From the NCBI GenBank assembly GCA_016584495.1, contig WAID01000006.1:1364001-1428000 (forward strand): a stretch of DNA of 64,000 nt, given 5' to 3'. This document shows, piece after piece, positions 10,961-23,638 of this stretch. A program made the translations under genes and the position numbers. Numbering within the stretch: position 1 is the first letter of the stretch; each line of letters opens with the position of its first letter. The stretch comes from Celoporthe dispersa. Lineage: Eukaryota; Ascomycota; Sordariomycetes; Diaporthales; Cryphonectriaceae. Under the pieces are notes generated by a model that ran no database searches, was not told the origin of the DNA, and worked only from the letters and a program-made list of their open reading frames with translations.

Positions 10961-13900
10961 ATGAGCAACCACTTGCCGGCTGGGCAACCAGCCATGCAAG
11001 GGGGGAGGAAGAGGCTACGGCGGTCATAACGGCCAGTCGGGCTATGGTGCTCCTCCGACTAACGGAGGAGGACCGGCCCCGATACCGCCCCCTCCGCAGC
11101 AGCACCATGGCCGCGGCCAGTCGCAGTACCAGCACCAGCACTACTACCACCAGTCAGGATACCACCAGGGCAACATGTACGCCGGGTACATACCACCATA
11201 CAACACGTACCCGTACCCGTATCATCCCATGGCCCCGCAGTACGGCCACAACGGGATGGCGCCCCAGGGAGGCTATCACGCCAACTACTACGCACCGCAG
11301 GGCGCCATGTACAGCCCGCAGCCGCCTCTGCCTGCCAATCTGTACCAGCACTCTCCCAGCATGCCACCCTATGCCATGAATCAACAACACTCCATCAACC
11401 AACCAATGACCTCGCCATTCTCCCAGCCTCCAAACTCCATGGTCTCGAACGCCCACGCTGCCGTCCCGACGCTCCCTCCCACGCCTGCTTCCAATCACGC
11501 TTCCCAAGCGCCTGCAGTTCCCTTCACACCACCCGCCCAACAGCCATCTGGGCCACCCTCCGACCACCAGTCCTTCCGTGACGAGTCTTTCAACGATGAT
11601 GTTGCGGTCGAATCCGATCCCTCACAACAGATGACCCCATCAAGACCAGCATCTTCCATCGCTCCGGAGTCCCCTCTGATCGAGTCTCCTCTACCCACCC
11701 CAAACCCCGAAGCCATCTGGGGCGCAGTAAGTCTTCCATCACCCACGGGCCCCGCCGCCTCCCACTCGCCCCTCTCCCACCCCTGCACCTCGAAAACTAG
11801 CCTTTTGGGACAGCATGGAATTAATTCTAAACAGCTGCCCTGGTCGACACACGAGGACGAGCCGTGGCCTAAACGCAAGAAGTTCAAGAAGAGAAAGGCC
11901 AAGCCGATTGCAGATGGAGACGTCACCCTACAACCATCGCAAGCTGCCCAGATTGAAGCGCCCGCGCCCGTCAAGGCCGTCGACGATCTTCACAGCACGA
12001 CTGACACACGAGATGATTCGAGCCACACGGACGAGACCACATCTACGGTCAATGTTACTACTGATACATTGACCACAAGCACGCCAGAGCCACCAGCGCC
12101 TGCCAACCTGGCCACTCCACCTGTCACTGCGCCCCCGCAGGCCGCAAAGACTGCTGCTCCTCGCACGGCCATTCCCGTAGTCCCGACTTTGCCGGCGTTG
12201 CCCAAGGCTAGCACTGGAATGATCAAGACAGACGCTGTCAAGGATGTGGCCGACGACAAGTCAGGTGGAGAGTCTCAAGCCCAGGCTCAGACTTCTGGGG
12301 ATGGGGAGGATCAAGAAGCCAAACCTGCCACAAAGCCCCTGTTCAAGAACTGGGCCGCCGTGCTGAGGGGGCCAGCGGATGCCAAATCTGCCGCAAGTGC
12401 TCGATCCGGCGTGAACGGATCAGCAGTGGCCGGCGAGGCTGGCTCCGAACCACAGACTCTTGGAACTTCTGGACTTGTCCAATCGGGAACCAAGACCCTT
12501 GCTGAAGTTCTCCGCTCTTTTCGTGTTGAATCCAACGACAAGACTTCCTTCTTCATTGAGCCTCGTGGTTTGTTGAACTCAGGCGTCGACTGCTATATGA
12601 ACTCTGTGGGTCCACCTCCATGTCCTTTGGCACTATGAATACTAATGCAACATCATATGCAGATCCTCCAGGTGCTGCTCTACTGCCGCCCCTTCTACAA
12701 CTTCCTCAATGAGGTGAAGACTAAGTGTCGTATCAATATGAAGTTACTGCTGCTGGAAGCCCTGTGAGTACAATTATCTGCCCCTGGCCCTGGATTTCAC
12801 TGATAAGCATGGCAGGATCGAGTTCCATGACCAGTTCAAGGTCATTGATGCAGCTGGCACGGCTGAGCAGCTGAGGGCCAAAGTGCATGACAAGTACCAG
12901 CAATTCGGCGAGCCTTTCAGGGCAGACTTTTTGTATGACAAGGCATTCAAGACCCCAACTTTTGTCAAGTCGAAGTTGAAAGTAAGTGTGATGCACTTCC
13001 TCTCTAGGAATATACATCGACATTGAACTAACAATATGTGTAGCTTGGAAAGCAACAGGATGCTGAGGAATTCTTGACACTGCTCTTTGATGGGCTTCAG
13101 ACAGAATGTGCCGGCGAGATCAAGGATGCCAGTGATACAATGTCCAAGGCTAACGATGAGGCTGATGGTTGGACTACTGTCGACAACCGACAGAAGTCCA
13201 CAGTCACCCAATCATCCGGGCCACCCCAGGTCCCCACCCCATTGACAAGAATCTTCCAAGGTCAAACCCGGTCAGAGCTGCGAAGCCCTGGTCGCAAGGA
13301 CTCGAGCACTGACCAGCCATTCTACACGCTTCGGCTCCACATTGATGACCCGTCGGTCAGGAATGTTCAACAGGCCATGGAGTGGTCAAATGTAGCCCAG
13401 GCGATCAAAGACTACTCCTCACCCAAGGGCGCCGTCACTGCTACCCAGCAACAATTCATCCACAAACTGCCGGCTGTCTTGATTCTTCAACTGGTGCGTT
13501 TCGAGCAATCGATCGATGGCTCATACCGCAAGTTGGGAAAGAAAGTAGGCTATCCTTTGGACCTCGAGATCCCGCCAGCCGTTCTCTCCAGACCTAGACG
13601 CAACGAGTACTCGGCCAGCAAGACCGGCATCCCGCGCTACAGTCTTTCGGCTGTGGTCTACCACCATGGCACGGACATGCACCACGGTCACTACAGCGTT
13701 GATGTCCGGCGCCAGGATGGCGAGAGCTGGATTCGCATCAACGATACAAAACTTGAGTCGATCACTAGCCAGGACGTCACTGACATGGGCGGCGAGGATG
13801 CCCCCTTGCGGCCGACTGTGGCCAACAAGGACAGCGGCGTCGACTCGTCGACCAGCAATCGTTTCGCGGCCATGGGAGAGGAAGGGAATGCGGTGGATGA

Positions 13901-14062
13901 CGGTGGCGATTGGAAACAGGTTGGCCCGACCAACGGCACCAAGAAGTACAGCAGTGTCGTCAACGGCAGGTCCTCTGGCACTAGCACCCCCGAGGAGCGC
14001 CTACCAAGGACAACAAGGACAACAAGGTCGCGTACCTGTTGTTCTACCAGCAGCAGATCTAG
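10961..14062 (+). CDS. UBP3: Ubiquitin carboxyl-terminal hydrolase UBP3 (USP10 family)
   Basis: Cysteine deubiquitinase of the Ubp3/USP10 family, linked in yeast to ER-Golgi transport and ribophagy. The N-terminus (MSNHLPAGQPAMQ..) is a Gln/Tyr/Pro/Gly-rich disordered region, followed by acidic and Ala/Pro-rich stretches. The catalytic Cys box GLLNSGVDCYMNS (about residue 544) is followed by ILQVLLYC. The GKQQDAEEFLTLLFDGL box and the His box DMHHGHYSVDVRR, with SWIRINDTKL, are all present. Introns are 12606-12662, 12764-12815 and 12982-13043. The end reads KDNKVAYLLFYQQQI, as in other fungi. Two one-base shifts interrupt the frame: one in the G6 run near 10999 and one near 14000, before the conserved C-terminus. 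They cancel in total length (2931 nt). Both look like base errors. Confidence 0.9.
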
Positions 14063-14389
14063 GGGTTGCAAGCTGCTGCAGAGCCTGACAGAACGGGTAG
14101 TTATAGTGGGCATCGAAATGCAAGGCGGGCAGCTTCAGCTGGTGGAGAAGACAGCGCCCTTACGGAGAGCGATGTGCACGCTTTGGTCAGACGGACTGTC
14201 ATCACACCTCTGAGCGACAGGCCGAAAACAAAACCGGCGAATGCACAAGGGCGGCCATGTAGAAAACAAAAACTCGCCAGTCGAGCAAGTAAGACACAAA
14301 ACAAAACGACTACGACATCCAGAAACTCATGTGGGAATGCGAGTCGAGACAGAAAGACCAAAATTTTACGCATTACGAACAAGGAAAAG

Positions 14390-15984
14390 ATGAAGGGCGA
14401 GAGCGAGGGCGAGGGCGAGGGTGGGGTTCAAGACGTCGACAAAGCAGCTGGCGATGTCATGCTCACGTCTTCGTGCAGAGTTCGCGCATTGGAACCACAT
14501 CCCGAGACGACCGAATCGGCCCGTGGGACTGGGGACAGCGACGCCTCCAGTGCCACACTCGCTGGCGATTCTGACGCTGTCATGTCTCCTCGGATCAACC
14601 AGGATCATCGTCCTCCTGCCGAGATCGTCCCCACCACCACGGTCGCAGTCGACCATGTACAACTTCATGATCTTACAAGTAGATCGTCCACGGCTGACGA
14701 CCGTACTGAGAAGAGTGGCAGACGTTCTGATGGAGATGATCTGGCGGCTCCTCCGCTCGAAACGACAATGACAGATACTGGACGAGGGCCTGCCAGCGAA
14801 CCAGCTGGTACGAACGTAAAGAAGGACGCTGATCCTGTGGATGAAAATAAAAGGTCGGCGGCTGAGCAGAAGAGACTGAGGCGAGCTCGGTATAAGGCGG
14901 GAAGAATGAAGCGCGACAAGGAGGAGAAGGCTATTGCAAAGGCGAGGGCACGAGAAAAGGAGGCGCTGTCAGCTGTAGACACAAACGTGAGGGTCTTGGT
15001 CGAGCTCCGAGACCAATTTCTAGACGTCCCCGCAGAAGACTGGGGGAAAATAATCTCAGCAACTATTCCGGAAGCTTCCCAAGTGCGATTGATATTGAGG
15101 CTGGCGGCTCACGATGGACGCAGGTGGCTACAAATGCCAGACCGACTGATGTTGTGTAACGCGCAGTCACGGGCTACGTGCATCGCAGAGATGAAGGAGG
15201 TCAGGAGGGCGCTGGAGGGGGGATTTCTTACCTTCCCCCGGGGACTACCCACGACTGGGATCTCAGCTCCTGCGACGTGGACGGACTCCTGACAGTATAC
15301 TCACCGCTGTTCAAGGAGCTGTTAGAGCTGGTGCTGAACTTCGCGTCGAGTGCGCACACTTGGCTGCTGTGCTCCGTGGAGCTGAATCTGCTCCTGAACT
15401 CCCACGCGGGGGAGGTGGAGGGACAGGAACCTGCTCTTGAGTTTGAGTGGCCCCAAGAACTCGGGCAGCACCTGTCCACAGTCTCTGAGTTTATGGACAT
15501 CCATATGGAGCCTACCCTACGCGCGTGGAAGGACGAGAGGTGTCACCACCGCCTCAAGATGCAGGCAGAGTGGGGCCAGAGGTCAGAGCAGGATATCGCG
15601 GAGCTGATCCACTTCCAGCGTCAAGTTGGTCCACGCGACAGAGCAGAGTGGTCAGAGTTTCTGCACGTTGGTACCGAGGAGGCTTTGTCGTTACAGACGA
15701 AGATCGTCCACTCTCATCTGTTTGGAGTAGAGGCACTGATGTGTCTGGCCAAGCTGTTCATAGATGTCAAAACCGGAGAAGCACGGAGTGGCCTGACGGC
15801 GGGCGACGCCCTGGACATGACATGGGTGGGCAGAGCCGAGATGAACAAGGGCGCCGGACTCATGTGCAAGCTCGACAGCCAGGTACCGGATCTCGACGCC
15901 CTCGAGGCGTCGGGTGTCCTGCGGCCCGGAAATCTCCTGCGGCGGTACCTGGAGCTGGCGCGCGCCTTTGCGACAGCGCGCTGA
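14390..15984 (+). CDS. Orphan protein with basic coiled-coil region
   Basis: Not recognised. From the ATG at 14390 the protein begins acidic (GESEGEGEGG), passes through a Ser/Thr/Asp-rich disordered part, then a highly basic helix (RLRRARYKAGRMKRDKEEK, AIAKARAREKEAL). A folded helical part follows, rich in Leu and Trp (TVYSPLFKELLELVLNF, LLCSVELNLLLNSH, FGVEALMCLAKLFIDV). The frame changes by one base near 15219, inside or next to a G6 run. Without that shift the product would be about 531 aa. After the stop at 15984 another frame (to 16247) reads well (AVMLPNMVLLSWAEEISDF), so the gene may extend further. It lies 330 bp downstream of UBP3. No function is proposed. Confidence 0.5.
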
Positions 15985-16598
15985 AGTGGTGCAGTTCTGT
16001 CTTAGCCCTGCACTGGACCATGAACCAGGACGTGGAGATGGGCGTGCCGGCGGCCGTGATGCTCCCCAACATGGTGCTACTCTCCTGGGCGGAAGAAATC
16101 AGCGATTTCGGGATGGACATGGAGCGCAATGTCTTTTGGCGGGACGATACAAGGAAAGGCGAGAAGCAGGACGCTGGCGCCGCCTGTAGAATAGACGACA
16201 GGCAGCCTGAGGTGGGCAGGGAGACAGGCAAGCCGCCGAGCGGCTGATTCGTTGTGTCTGGGTGTGATGGTGGAGAGGACATGTCATATAGCGAGCCTCG
16301 TGTGGCTGAACAGCGTCGGAGGGGATGATGATCAAGGAGTCTGTAGTCAAGGTACCCGAGTTACTTTCCATGACCTTGTGTCCACCTGCGGGATTCCCTC
16401 TGCCTCCCTGCTGAGATTCCACCTTCACCATGTGTCGTGACCCATCGATGCGAATCAATCGCGAGAATCCTGTTGCCTCCCGCGGAAGCCTGCGCCGCGA
16501 TGATCACATGAAAATGCCCTCGTCGGTGGAGTCAGGCCCCTAAAGGCTCCGACCCCCCTCATCTCGACAAACCACCCCCTTCCATCCCACCAACGACT
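15985..16598. other. Possible 3' extension of the orphan gene, then intergenic
   Basis: The +strand frame ending at 16247 holds a plausible amphipathic segment (DVEMGVPAAVMLPNMVLLSW, then GMDMERNVFW). It may be the true C-terminus of the preceding gene if a second frame shift or an unseen intron exists. From 16248 to 16598 nothing is seen apart from converging 3' flanks. Confidence 0.35.
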
Positions 16599-17241
16599 CT
16601 ACTCTAACCACCCCGACGCACCAAAAACCTCCTCCCACCCCTGCTCCTCCCCTGCCGTCCTCTCGAACCTCTCGACAGAGTCGACGTCCGCCGCGCCAAA
16701 GGTGCCGTACAGGTGGGGGCAGCCGTCGTTGTCGTTGGGAGGGTCGTCCCACCTGACTGTGTTTGTGGCTGCGGCGGACAAGGGTGCGAGGCGGATCTTG
16801 ATGAGCCATAGGGTGGTGTGGGCGGCGAAGAACAGGCCGGCGGTGATTGGGATCTGGAGTAAGGGTGAGCGGGGTGGGTGACGACGACGGCGAAAGACGC
16901 ATAGGTCTCTCTGCCTCGGCAGCCCCAGCGCGCTCTCAAGAACACATGTACTGTAGATAGATACTCGTCGTGGGAAAAAGAAGAAAAGATCACAAAAAGA
17001 ACCGATCCCAACCTCGTCAGGCACATAGAGAGAGAGAGGTCCGTTTGAGGAAGTGAGCACGAGAAAGACAAAGACACGCAAGAGTGGAAAAATTCAGACT
17101 CACCTGCCTGGCGGTGCTCAGATGGACGAAGCCATCCTGCCGGTCAAGCTCCGACGGCGGGAATACTTGCGGGACGGGAGACGGGGGCTCCGAGTCGACG
17201 ATCTTGTAGACGTATTCTGGCAGGACTTGTGGTGCAGGCAT
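16599..17241 (-). CDS. DUF952 family protein
   Basis: Small cytosolic-type protein of the DUF952 family, function unknown. Exon 1 is 17241-17104 and exon 2 is 16853-16599; the 249-nt intron (GTGAGT..CTCCAG) joins ARQ to IPIT. The product is 130 aa. Family signatures are VYKIVDSE, a downstream QDGFVHLSTARQ, then LWLIKIRLAPL, and the C-terminal GCPHLYGTFGAADVDSVERF. The domain covers nearly the whole protein, as usual. The gene faces away from NUP84 and has a CT-rich, T-poor leader. Family call is firm from the YKI..QDGFVHLS pattern; the role is unknown. Confidence 0.82.
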
Positions 17242-17725
17242 CTTGGGAAGGGGGGTGGTGGTCGAGGTAGGTCAAGAATAGTCTCAAGGCGCTGAGGGGT
17301 TTGTGGGAAGGGGGAAGGGAGAGGAGAAATTCTTTTCGCGGTGGTGATTCGTGGTGTCAGCGGACCTCAAGACAGACACCACCGCGATTCCACACTCTAC
17401 AAAAGTCACCGACGCATTCATAAAAGGCCAGAATTTGTTCCGAAAATATGGATTAGTGATCATGCGGCTTTCTTTTCATTATAGAGGTATCATCTTCCAC
17501 TCCTGCTGCTGAGAGCGGGCGGAAAGTTTTTTTTTTTTTTTTTTTTGGTGTTGTTTTCATGGCTGTTTGTCGCAGTTCACCTCTGTAATCCACCACACAT
17601 TCCATCAACATAATGTATGGGCCGCTCCCTTCCCCCCCCCTCTCTCTAGACCTTACAGTCATCCCGTGATATGTCCCGTGACTGCTTCGCATTTAGAGAG
17701 CCAAATCTCCACGGCAGTGCCCTGC
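17242..17725. other. Intergenic
   Basis: Promoter of the DUF952 gene and 3' flank of NUP84. A T17-T18 homopolymer lies near 17527-17544 and a C8 run near 17632-17640. No gene seen. Confidence 0.55.
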
Positions 17726-20700
17726 CTACATCATCCCGCTGTCTGCCTCCATCAGCCACAGCTTGGCCAGGTCCTTTGTCAATCCCAGGCGCAAGACGCG
17801 CAGCACGTTCTCCGCCGTCGTCGAGTAGTCCAAACCAGATCTCCAGTCCCAACCCCTCTTGAGGTTTGTCTTGGATGCCAGCGGGCCTGACCCTGGCCCT
17901 GACACTTGGCCACCACCACCCGCCACGGACCGGTGCAGCTGGGACGCCAGCATCGATGTGCCCGACATGCCCACGGAGCCAGGCCCGGACTTCCTCAGGA
18001 GGTCCGCGGGCGTTGAGCCCTTCAGCAGGGCCGGGGCAGAAGCCAGCACCAGCTGGAAGAAGTCGTTGCTCGCCTTGAACACGCTTCCGCCGACGGTCTC
18101 GATGTCCTCGACCGCCTTGAGAAGGACGTCGATCTGCTCAAGCGCGAGGAGGGGCGATGCACCGGGGCTACGGTCAGCCTGGTTGACGAAAACCAAAACC
18201 TCGCCCAGCAGGGCAAGGAGGAACTCTTCGCCGACAATAGCATCGCGGGACGCGTCATACAGGCCGCCACGAATGTTGTCGTCAGAGGACGCAATGACAA
18301 CGGTCAGCGCGCCCACGGCCGACTGGCGTCGTCGGGCAAGAGGCAGAGACTCGTCGTCGCGGGTTTCGTAGAACTTTCGCAGGGTCGCGTAGCCGGCGAG
18401 CATCTTTCCCAGGAGCTCGGCGGCCTCCAGATCCTGCCTCGCGAGCTGCTCCAGGGTGGTGTTTCGCTGCTTCAGTAGTCTCCGCAGGTGATCATCGAGC
18501 TCTGCCGCGGGCGGGTAGGCCGCAGATTGGAACAGGCAGATGCCGATGAGGAAGTGCATTACGTCGCGCACCTTGCCTGGACGGTGGGCAAGGGCGTAAT
18601 ACCACATTGCTTCGCCGAAGCGATCGCTATGCTCCCTTAGGATATCGCCAAAGTGCTGTTTCTCCTGTCAGTCTGACAATCTCTTGCAAAGCTGTCCTCC
18701 GTAGCGTCCGGAGGGGGCTCACCTCTGCAACTTGCTCAGCGAATTGGATCATGCCGAGGTCATTGAGCAGCCGCCACACCTTGTCGACCATCTCGCTGGA
18801 GCCCTCGCTGATCTCCTGCAGGATCGTCTCCACCAGCTCACCGACAGTATCCTCAGAGCGCTTCGGTGAGTCCATGCGGCCTAGGACATGTATCGCGACC
18901 TCCCAGCCATCCCGGGTGACGCCGAACCTGTCCTGGACTGAGTGCATATCCTTGTAGTTGGCCAGCTCTTGCGCATACTGGATTAGCGTGTTGTCCTTGA
19001 TGCCGTCCACCTCATCAGGATCTTGTGGGTTCACGCCCAGGACCTCGAGATCCTCCATGTCGAGGTCCTCAAAGGCGTAGAGAGCGGATGGTTGGTGCTG
19101 GGGAAGCCATCGGCCCAGAGACGCTATCTCTGCCACCGCTGCGGCCACCGGCAACGACCAGGTCCGCAGAATCGCGACCACGGCTTTCGCGTTGTCCTCG
19201 AAGATGCACGCCATGCCTACCTCGACCGGGTTCAACACGTTGAAATGAAAATCATTAGGTCCCACGGCCGTCTGGAGGCAGCGGGCCAGGCGCTCCATGT
19301 ATCCGTCAGCGCCGTCATTCTGCGGCGCCAGGACGAGGCCCTGGGACGTGGAGAACGGGATGTTCTTGTCGCCGCGAGTCTCGTCCCACCACCCAAACAA
19401 CCCGATCGTTGCCTCGCACCAATCCTGGGCCGTTTCGAGGATGACATCGGGGGCGCCAAGAGCGATCTCGAAGATGACGTTGAGGTTTTCGTAGATCTCC
19501 CAGGGCACTTGGCTCTCGGCTTTTCGGGCTACGGCGGCAAGAGACTGATGACTCTCCGATGGGTCGACATCGATAGTCATGGCGTTCTTCCCCTCTGCGA
19601 ACCGCCGCAGCTGCTCGAGCTTGCCTCGCGCCTTGATGCGGAAGAGAGTCCAGTCACTGTTCCAGACCTCCCAGTTGCCTTTCTTGGCGGGGCACTCCTC
19701 GAGCATGGCGCAGGTCTCCTCGGTCGCTCGGCGCACGTTGTCCAGGGCACGCCCGCTGTACTCGAGCTCTCCCCGGCGGTTCGCCTTGACCTTCTCCCAC
19801 GCCGCGCTCATGAGCAGGTGCTGCGCATCCGCGACCTGGCTCCGCAGCAGGGCCATGCAGACCGTGGGCCAGAACATGGAGTGGCTGGCGGGGCATGGTT
19901 TGCAGTCGAGCACTTCTTGGACTTGGGTCGGATAAGGATTGTGGTGCTCGGACAGCCAGCGGAACAGGGTTTCTGGGAGGGGCTCGGTCATCTTGCTGTC
20001 GTCACCTGTGCGCGTGTGGTGTACCTGAAGAGCGAGCGTCGCGAGGTAGGCCGCCTTCTCAAAGGACGATGCCGACGGCGCGGGCCCGATCTCGGCAAGA
20101 TGCTCCTCAGAAGGCATTGGCATGCTGTCAACATGCTTCTTCCAGAGGCCAGTCAGCTGTCCCGTGACGGTAGCCAAGGCCTCATCCAGTCTCTCGTCAT
20201 CTTCTTCGGCGCCCACGCCATCCTTGAATAGCCGGGTGATGAGGCTCTCGGTGTCGAGTATCAGCTCGGGTGGCTCGGTGACTGGTGCGTAGGCCGCCTG
20301 GCTGTAGATGTCTCTTGCGTAGGTGGCGCATCTGAAAGAGTGTCGCCGCATGCCAGAGCGCTTTGCGGTGGCGCGAAATATGCCCTCTGCTTCTCGAAAG
20401 ACGCGCTCGTCGGCAGCCGGGGTGTTGAGCATCATCAAGTCCGATACGTCACCAACCTCGTAGTCCGCATCCTCGTCTTCCTGAGCTTGGTCGAGCCACA
20501 TGTCTCCTTCATCCCCATCGCCTTCCTCGTCGCCCGAGTAGTCACCAAAGTCCTCCATGAAAGCCTTTGCTGATCGATTCTCCGTAGGTCGTCCCGAGTC
20601 TTGATAAATATCCTCCTCTTCTCCTTCTGCGTCCTCATCTTCATCGTCGTCCTCAACGACCTCCTCGCGCAATCGTGAGGGCTTTCGAGTCTGACTGGGT

Positions 20701-21085
20701 TGGACGGATCGGCCGAGCGGGGCGTTCGACTGGGGTTTGGGCGCAAACAGGTTCTGGGGTGGTTTGGATGAGAAGGAGTTGTTGCCCTTTGCGTTAGGGC
20801 CTGCATTCGAGAAAGGATTCTTGATGGGAGGGGTCTCGTCGCCGCAGCCGCTCAGCGCGAAAGGGTTCTGGTTGGGACTAGCACCAGCAGCCTTCATCAG
20901 AGAGCTGCCCATGAAGGAGGCAGACGGGGCGCCAGCCGGAGTACTGCTGGCCTGGGAGGATGGAGGGGCCCAGCTGGTGTTGTGGAGGGCAGGCTGCCGA
21001 ACTTGAGTTTGGGTGCGCCGCGGCTCCTGTAGTCAGGAGTGGATGGCAGGCTATCCTCATCATCGTCGGGAACTCTGAAGGACAT
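17726..21085 (-). CDS. NUP84: Nucleoporin Nup84/Nup107
   Basis: Scaffold nucleoporin of the Y-complex (Nup84/Nup107 family) in the nuclear pore. The protein starts MSFRVPDDDEDSLPSTPDY at 21085. It has an N-terminal disordered part, an acidic patch (EEVVEDDDEDEDAEGEEED), then an all-helical solenoid. Family landmarks include FREAEGIFRATAKRSG, SFRCATYARDIYSQAAYAP, LTGLWKKHVDSMP and, at the C-terminus, AENVLRVLRLGLTKDLAKLW. One intron, 18722-18665 (GTGAGC..TGACAG), joins QVAE to EKQHFGDILREHSDRFGEA. Exons total 3302 nt, one short of a full frame. The frame changes near 20962, between STTPAGP and PSSQASSTPAGAP, in a GGGGCCC stretch. With one more base the product is about 1100 aa, as expected for fungi. 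Confidence 0.9.
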
Positions 21086-21818
21086 TTTAGCGAAGAAGGT
21101 TGATGCTATGCGCAGAGGTAGGAGGCGGGCGGAAGGTTGGTGAGGTAACGGAAAGGCTGGGGGTTTGAGGATCGGTCTCGCAAAGGTCAGATATGTGATA
21201 TGTGCACAGAAGCTGGGATAGTGGTCAGCCCATCCCCATTGACAGCTTGTTGTGGCCTGAAAGTGGTCTTGTTGGAGTTTGGAGTGTGCCTTTGGTATTA
21301 GAGACGCGACGGGACTTTCACAAAAGGTTGCTTGCAGCGGCTGGACCGCGACTCGGCAGCAGCCGAGCTTATATAAGCTAGTGCAGCAGGGATGCCCACA
21401 AGCTCCCGCCCAGGACATTCCATCATTCCACCTTCACCCCTCACAGAATATTGGACCTCAGCATGCAAGAGCCCAATCTGAAGCGTATGCTCTGTTCACA
21501 GATCAGAATTCTCTGCTCATAGATCAGATCTATTAACTCTTGACATTAAGTTTGTATCTGAGGCTGGGTATTTGATCTAGTCTATCTGGTTCTTATCCCT
21601 CTTCCTTGCGGACACTGAGCCTGGGCCAGCCCAGACCAGTTCTTCTTTATCATTAAGTCTTAAACTTGAGCACATCCTCTCTCCAAGGACACGACACCCA
21701 GCTATGCTTGTGGCATCGCTCTGCCCATAAACATTCACACCCCCATTCAAACATGCCTCATGATAATTTGCTCCTTTCAGGTGAGAAGAGAGACAAAATC
21801 ATGGCGTTGTGTGCTGAG
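21086..21818. other. NUP84 promoter and 3' flank of the secreted-protein gene
   Basis: No gene seen. It contains the perfect palindrome with a TATATAA core described separately. The rest is a mixed-composition flank. Confidence 0.55.
21366..21379. promoter_or_regulatory. 14-bp perfect palindrome with TATATAA core
   Basis: AGCTTATATAAGCT is its own reverse complement. It lies about 280 bp upstream of the NUP84 start codon. Because it is symmetric it could serve as a TATA element for either strand. Confidence 0.4.
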
Positions 21819-22265
21819 CTATGCAGAAGCAGCAACAGCAGAAGCAGATGTAGTCCTGGCTGTGTACACGGTAGACAGTGTGGTGGACGCTTCAGGGCAG
21901 TCAACAACAGTCAATGTGATAACATCTGTGGTGACAGCTTCAGCAGTTGATTGAGTCACCACTGACGACACTGGTACTGCGATGAAACCACTCATGGCTG
22001 AGCTGCTTGCTGGCTCCAGAGTGCTTGCTGAGGAAGTGCTTTCGGTGCTGGTTGAAGTCGTGCTTGATGTAGTGCTGACCACTACTATCAAAGTGCTTGA
22101 GGACGGTGTTGGGGAGGGTGTTGTTGTAGGGGCCGGAGTGCTTGTTGAAGAGCTGCTGGTTGTGTCTTTGTGGGGAATGCATGGCGCCCACAGGCAGTTC
22201 TCATCGTAGGCATGGCTCACCACAAATAGCGAGGAAAGGATCAGGAGGTAGCTGATGGCCTGCAT
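21819..22265 (-). CDS. Small Ser/Thr-rich secreted protein
   Basis: A 148-aa protein with a clear signal peptide (MQAISYLLILSSLFVVSHA, cleavage near 19/20). The mature start is YDENCLWAPC. A long mucin-like stretch of Ser, Thr and Pro follows, suited to heavy O-mannosylation. A short block, VITLTVVDCPEASTTLS, recalls the TVTxCP segments of fungal cell-wall proteins. No GPI-type hydrophobic tail is present in this frame, so it is either secreted or its 3' end is misread. No intron needed. The coding call rests on the signal peptide and composition, not on homology. Confidence 0.6.
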   Translation of the reverse strand: MQAISYLLILSSLFVVSHAYDENCLWAPCIPHKDTTSSSSTSTPAPTTTPSPTPSSSTLIVVVSTTSSTTSTSTESTSSASTLEPASSSAMSGFIAVPVSSVVTQSTAEAVTTDVITLTVVDCPEASTTLSTVYTARTTSASAVAASA

Positions 22266-23638
22266 CGTGGACGTCTTTTTTTCTTTTCTTTCTCCAAGTG
22301 GGTGTAGTCTGAGTAGGTGTTGTTGGAAAGGAAGGACAGTGGTGATGATTAGCGTATCTAAGAAGACAAAAAAGAGTAAAAACTAATAGATGAAAGGGAT
22401 TGGTTATGTTTGTTAGGTTGGCTTCAGAGGGAGTGCGGACAGGCACTGGCGGCTGGGTACAGGCCAAATATATCCACAGGGAGACGTGCCCTTTCTACAG
22501 ATGTCACGATGGTTAGACCGACCAGTCTTTGACAGTCCTGCCTAACAAAGAAGCCACCAAGGCACAGGCACTAGGATCCATCTCGTCTGTTGGGCTGCTG
22601 GACACCGTACCCAGCCTGCTGTACAGTTGGCAGGTTTCATTGGTGATGCTTGGCCCAAAATCTTTTGGGGCCACCCATCCCCCCTGCCAAACGCTGGCAG
22701 CTGGGCGCTAAGGAGGTCCCCTGAGGCTGGGGGGCCGGGTCGACAGGCCCACATCTCCCCCTGCAAGGAACATAAAGGACTGGCCTACAAGCTCCAGAAG
22801 GTGTTCCGACATGAGGCGCGGGTTGCGCGAGAAGCTTGCCAACACAGACGCAGAGCTGCACCGATTTGACAGGACCGATCTGGCACATGGAAATGAACTG
22901 CTCGCTTCCGTGCAGGAGGCCTGAGCCATGAAATCACAATTACCAGGCTCAGATTCACAGTCCCAAGCAGTATCACAGCCGGACAGCGGCATATCTCAAC
23001 ACTAATTACTGAGTAGCGACATAATCATAGGCTCTCTCTGCAGCCCTTGCAAACACATGCATGGTATATTTTATTTTCCAGACTTGTCACTTTTTGACAT
23101 TTTCCCTCAATCTACCAGAGTGTAAACGTAGTGTTTCTCTTTAGACTCGCTATCAAGACGTCAATACTGGGCCTAATATATACGAGATAGCTGGTCCTGG
23201 TAGACCTAGTCTGTACTGTACAATACTATGACACCTAGCACCTCGGTAATTCTTGCCTCAGCAGCCCTGAATTAACAAGTACAGAATGCATCGCCTTTCC
23301 TCCACCATGAACAGGTCCAGCATGGCAATGTGATTATTCCGGCGGCTTCCAAGCTCCCGCCTCTCAAAGAATGAGATCCTGCAGATCGGTCTCAGGATCT
23401 GCCATGCCCACTGACATGGAGTGCGAACTTCCATAGCCCCCCGCGTGTGGGCACTTGAGGAATTTTTTTGCTTGTGGGCCCTGGGCATGGGCTTGTACTG
23501 AAGATGCCACTTCTGTGGTGACGGCTTTTTTCGTGTCAGGCCTGTCGCAGTCGGCGTTGCCCCCTTCACTGCGGTCCAGTTGCGAGTATACCAGTGCTGC
23601 CAATTATCCTCTTTTTTTTTTCTGGCCGTATCCTGGCT
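22266..23638. other. Intergenic
   Basis: Promoter of the secreted-protein gene (a TATATTT element near 22468-22474 on the minus strand), then a long stretch without a supported gene. Short frames on both strands have no family features. Moderately AT-rich around 23050-23250. A T9 run lies near 23612-23621. Confidence 0.5.

Noticed and set aside
10961..14062. Programmed ribosomal frameshifting in UBP3
   Set aside because: Neither shift site has a recognised slippery heptamer with a downstream structure, and similar shifts occur in unrelated genes across the window, which favours base error.
19023..20231. 402-codon plus-strand reading frame inside NUP84
   Set aside because: Antisense shadow of the well-supported nucleoporin; no family features.
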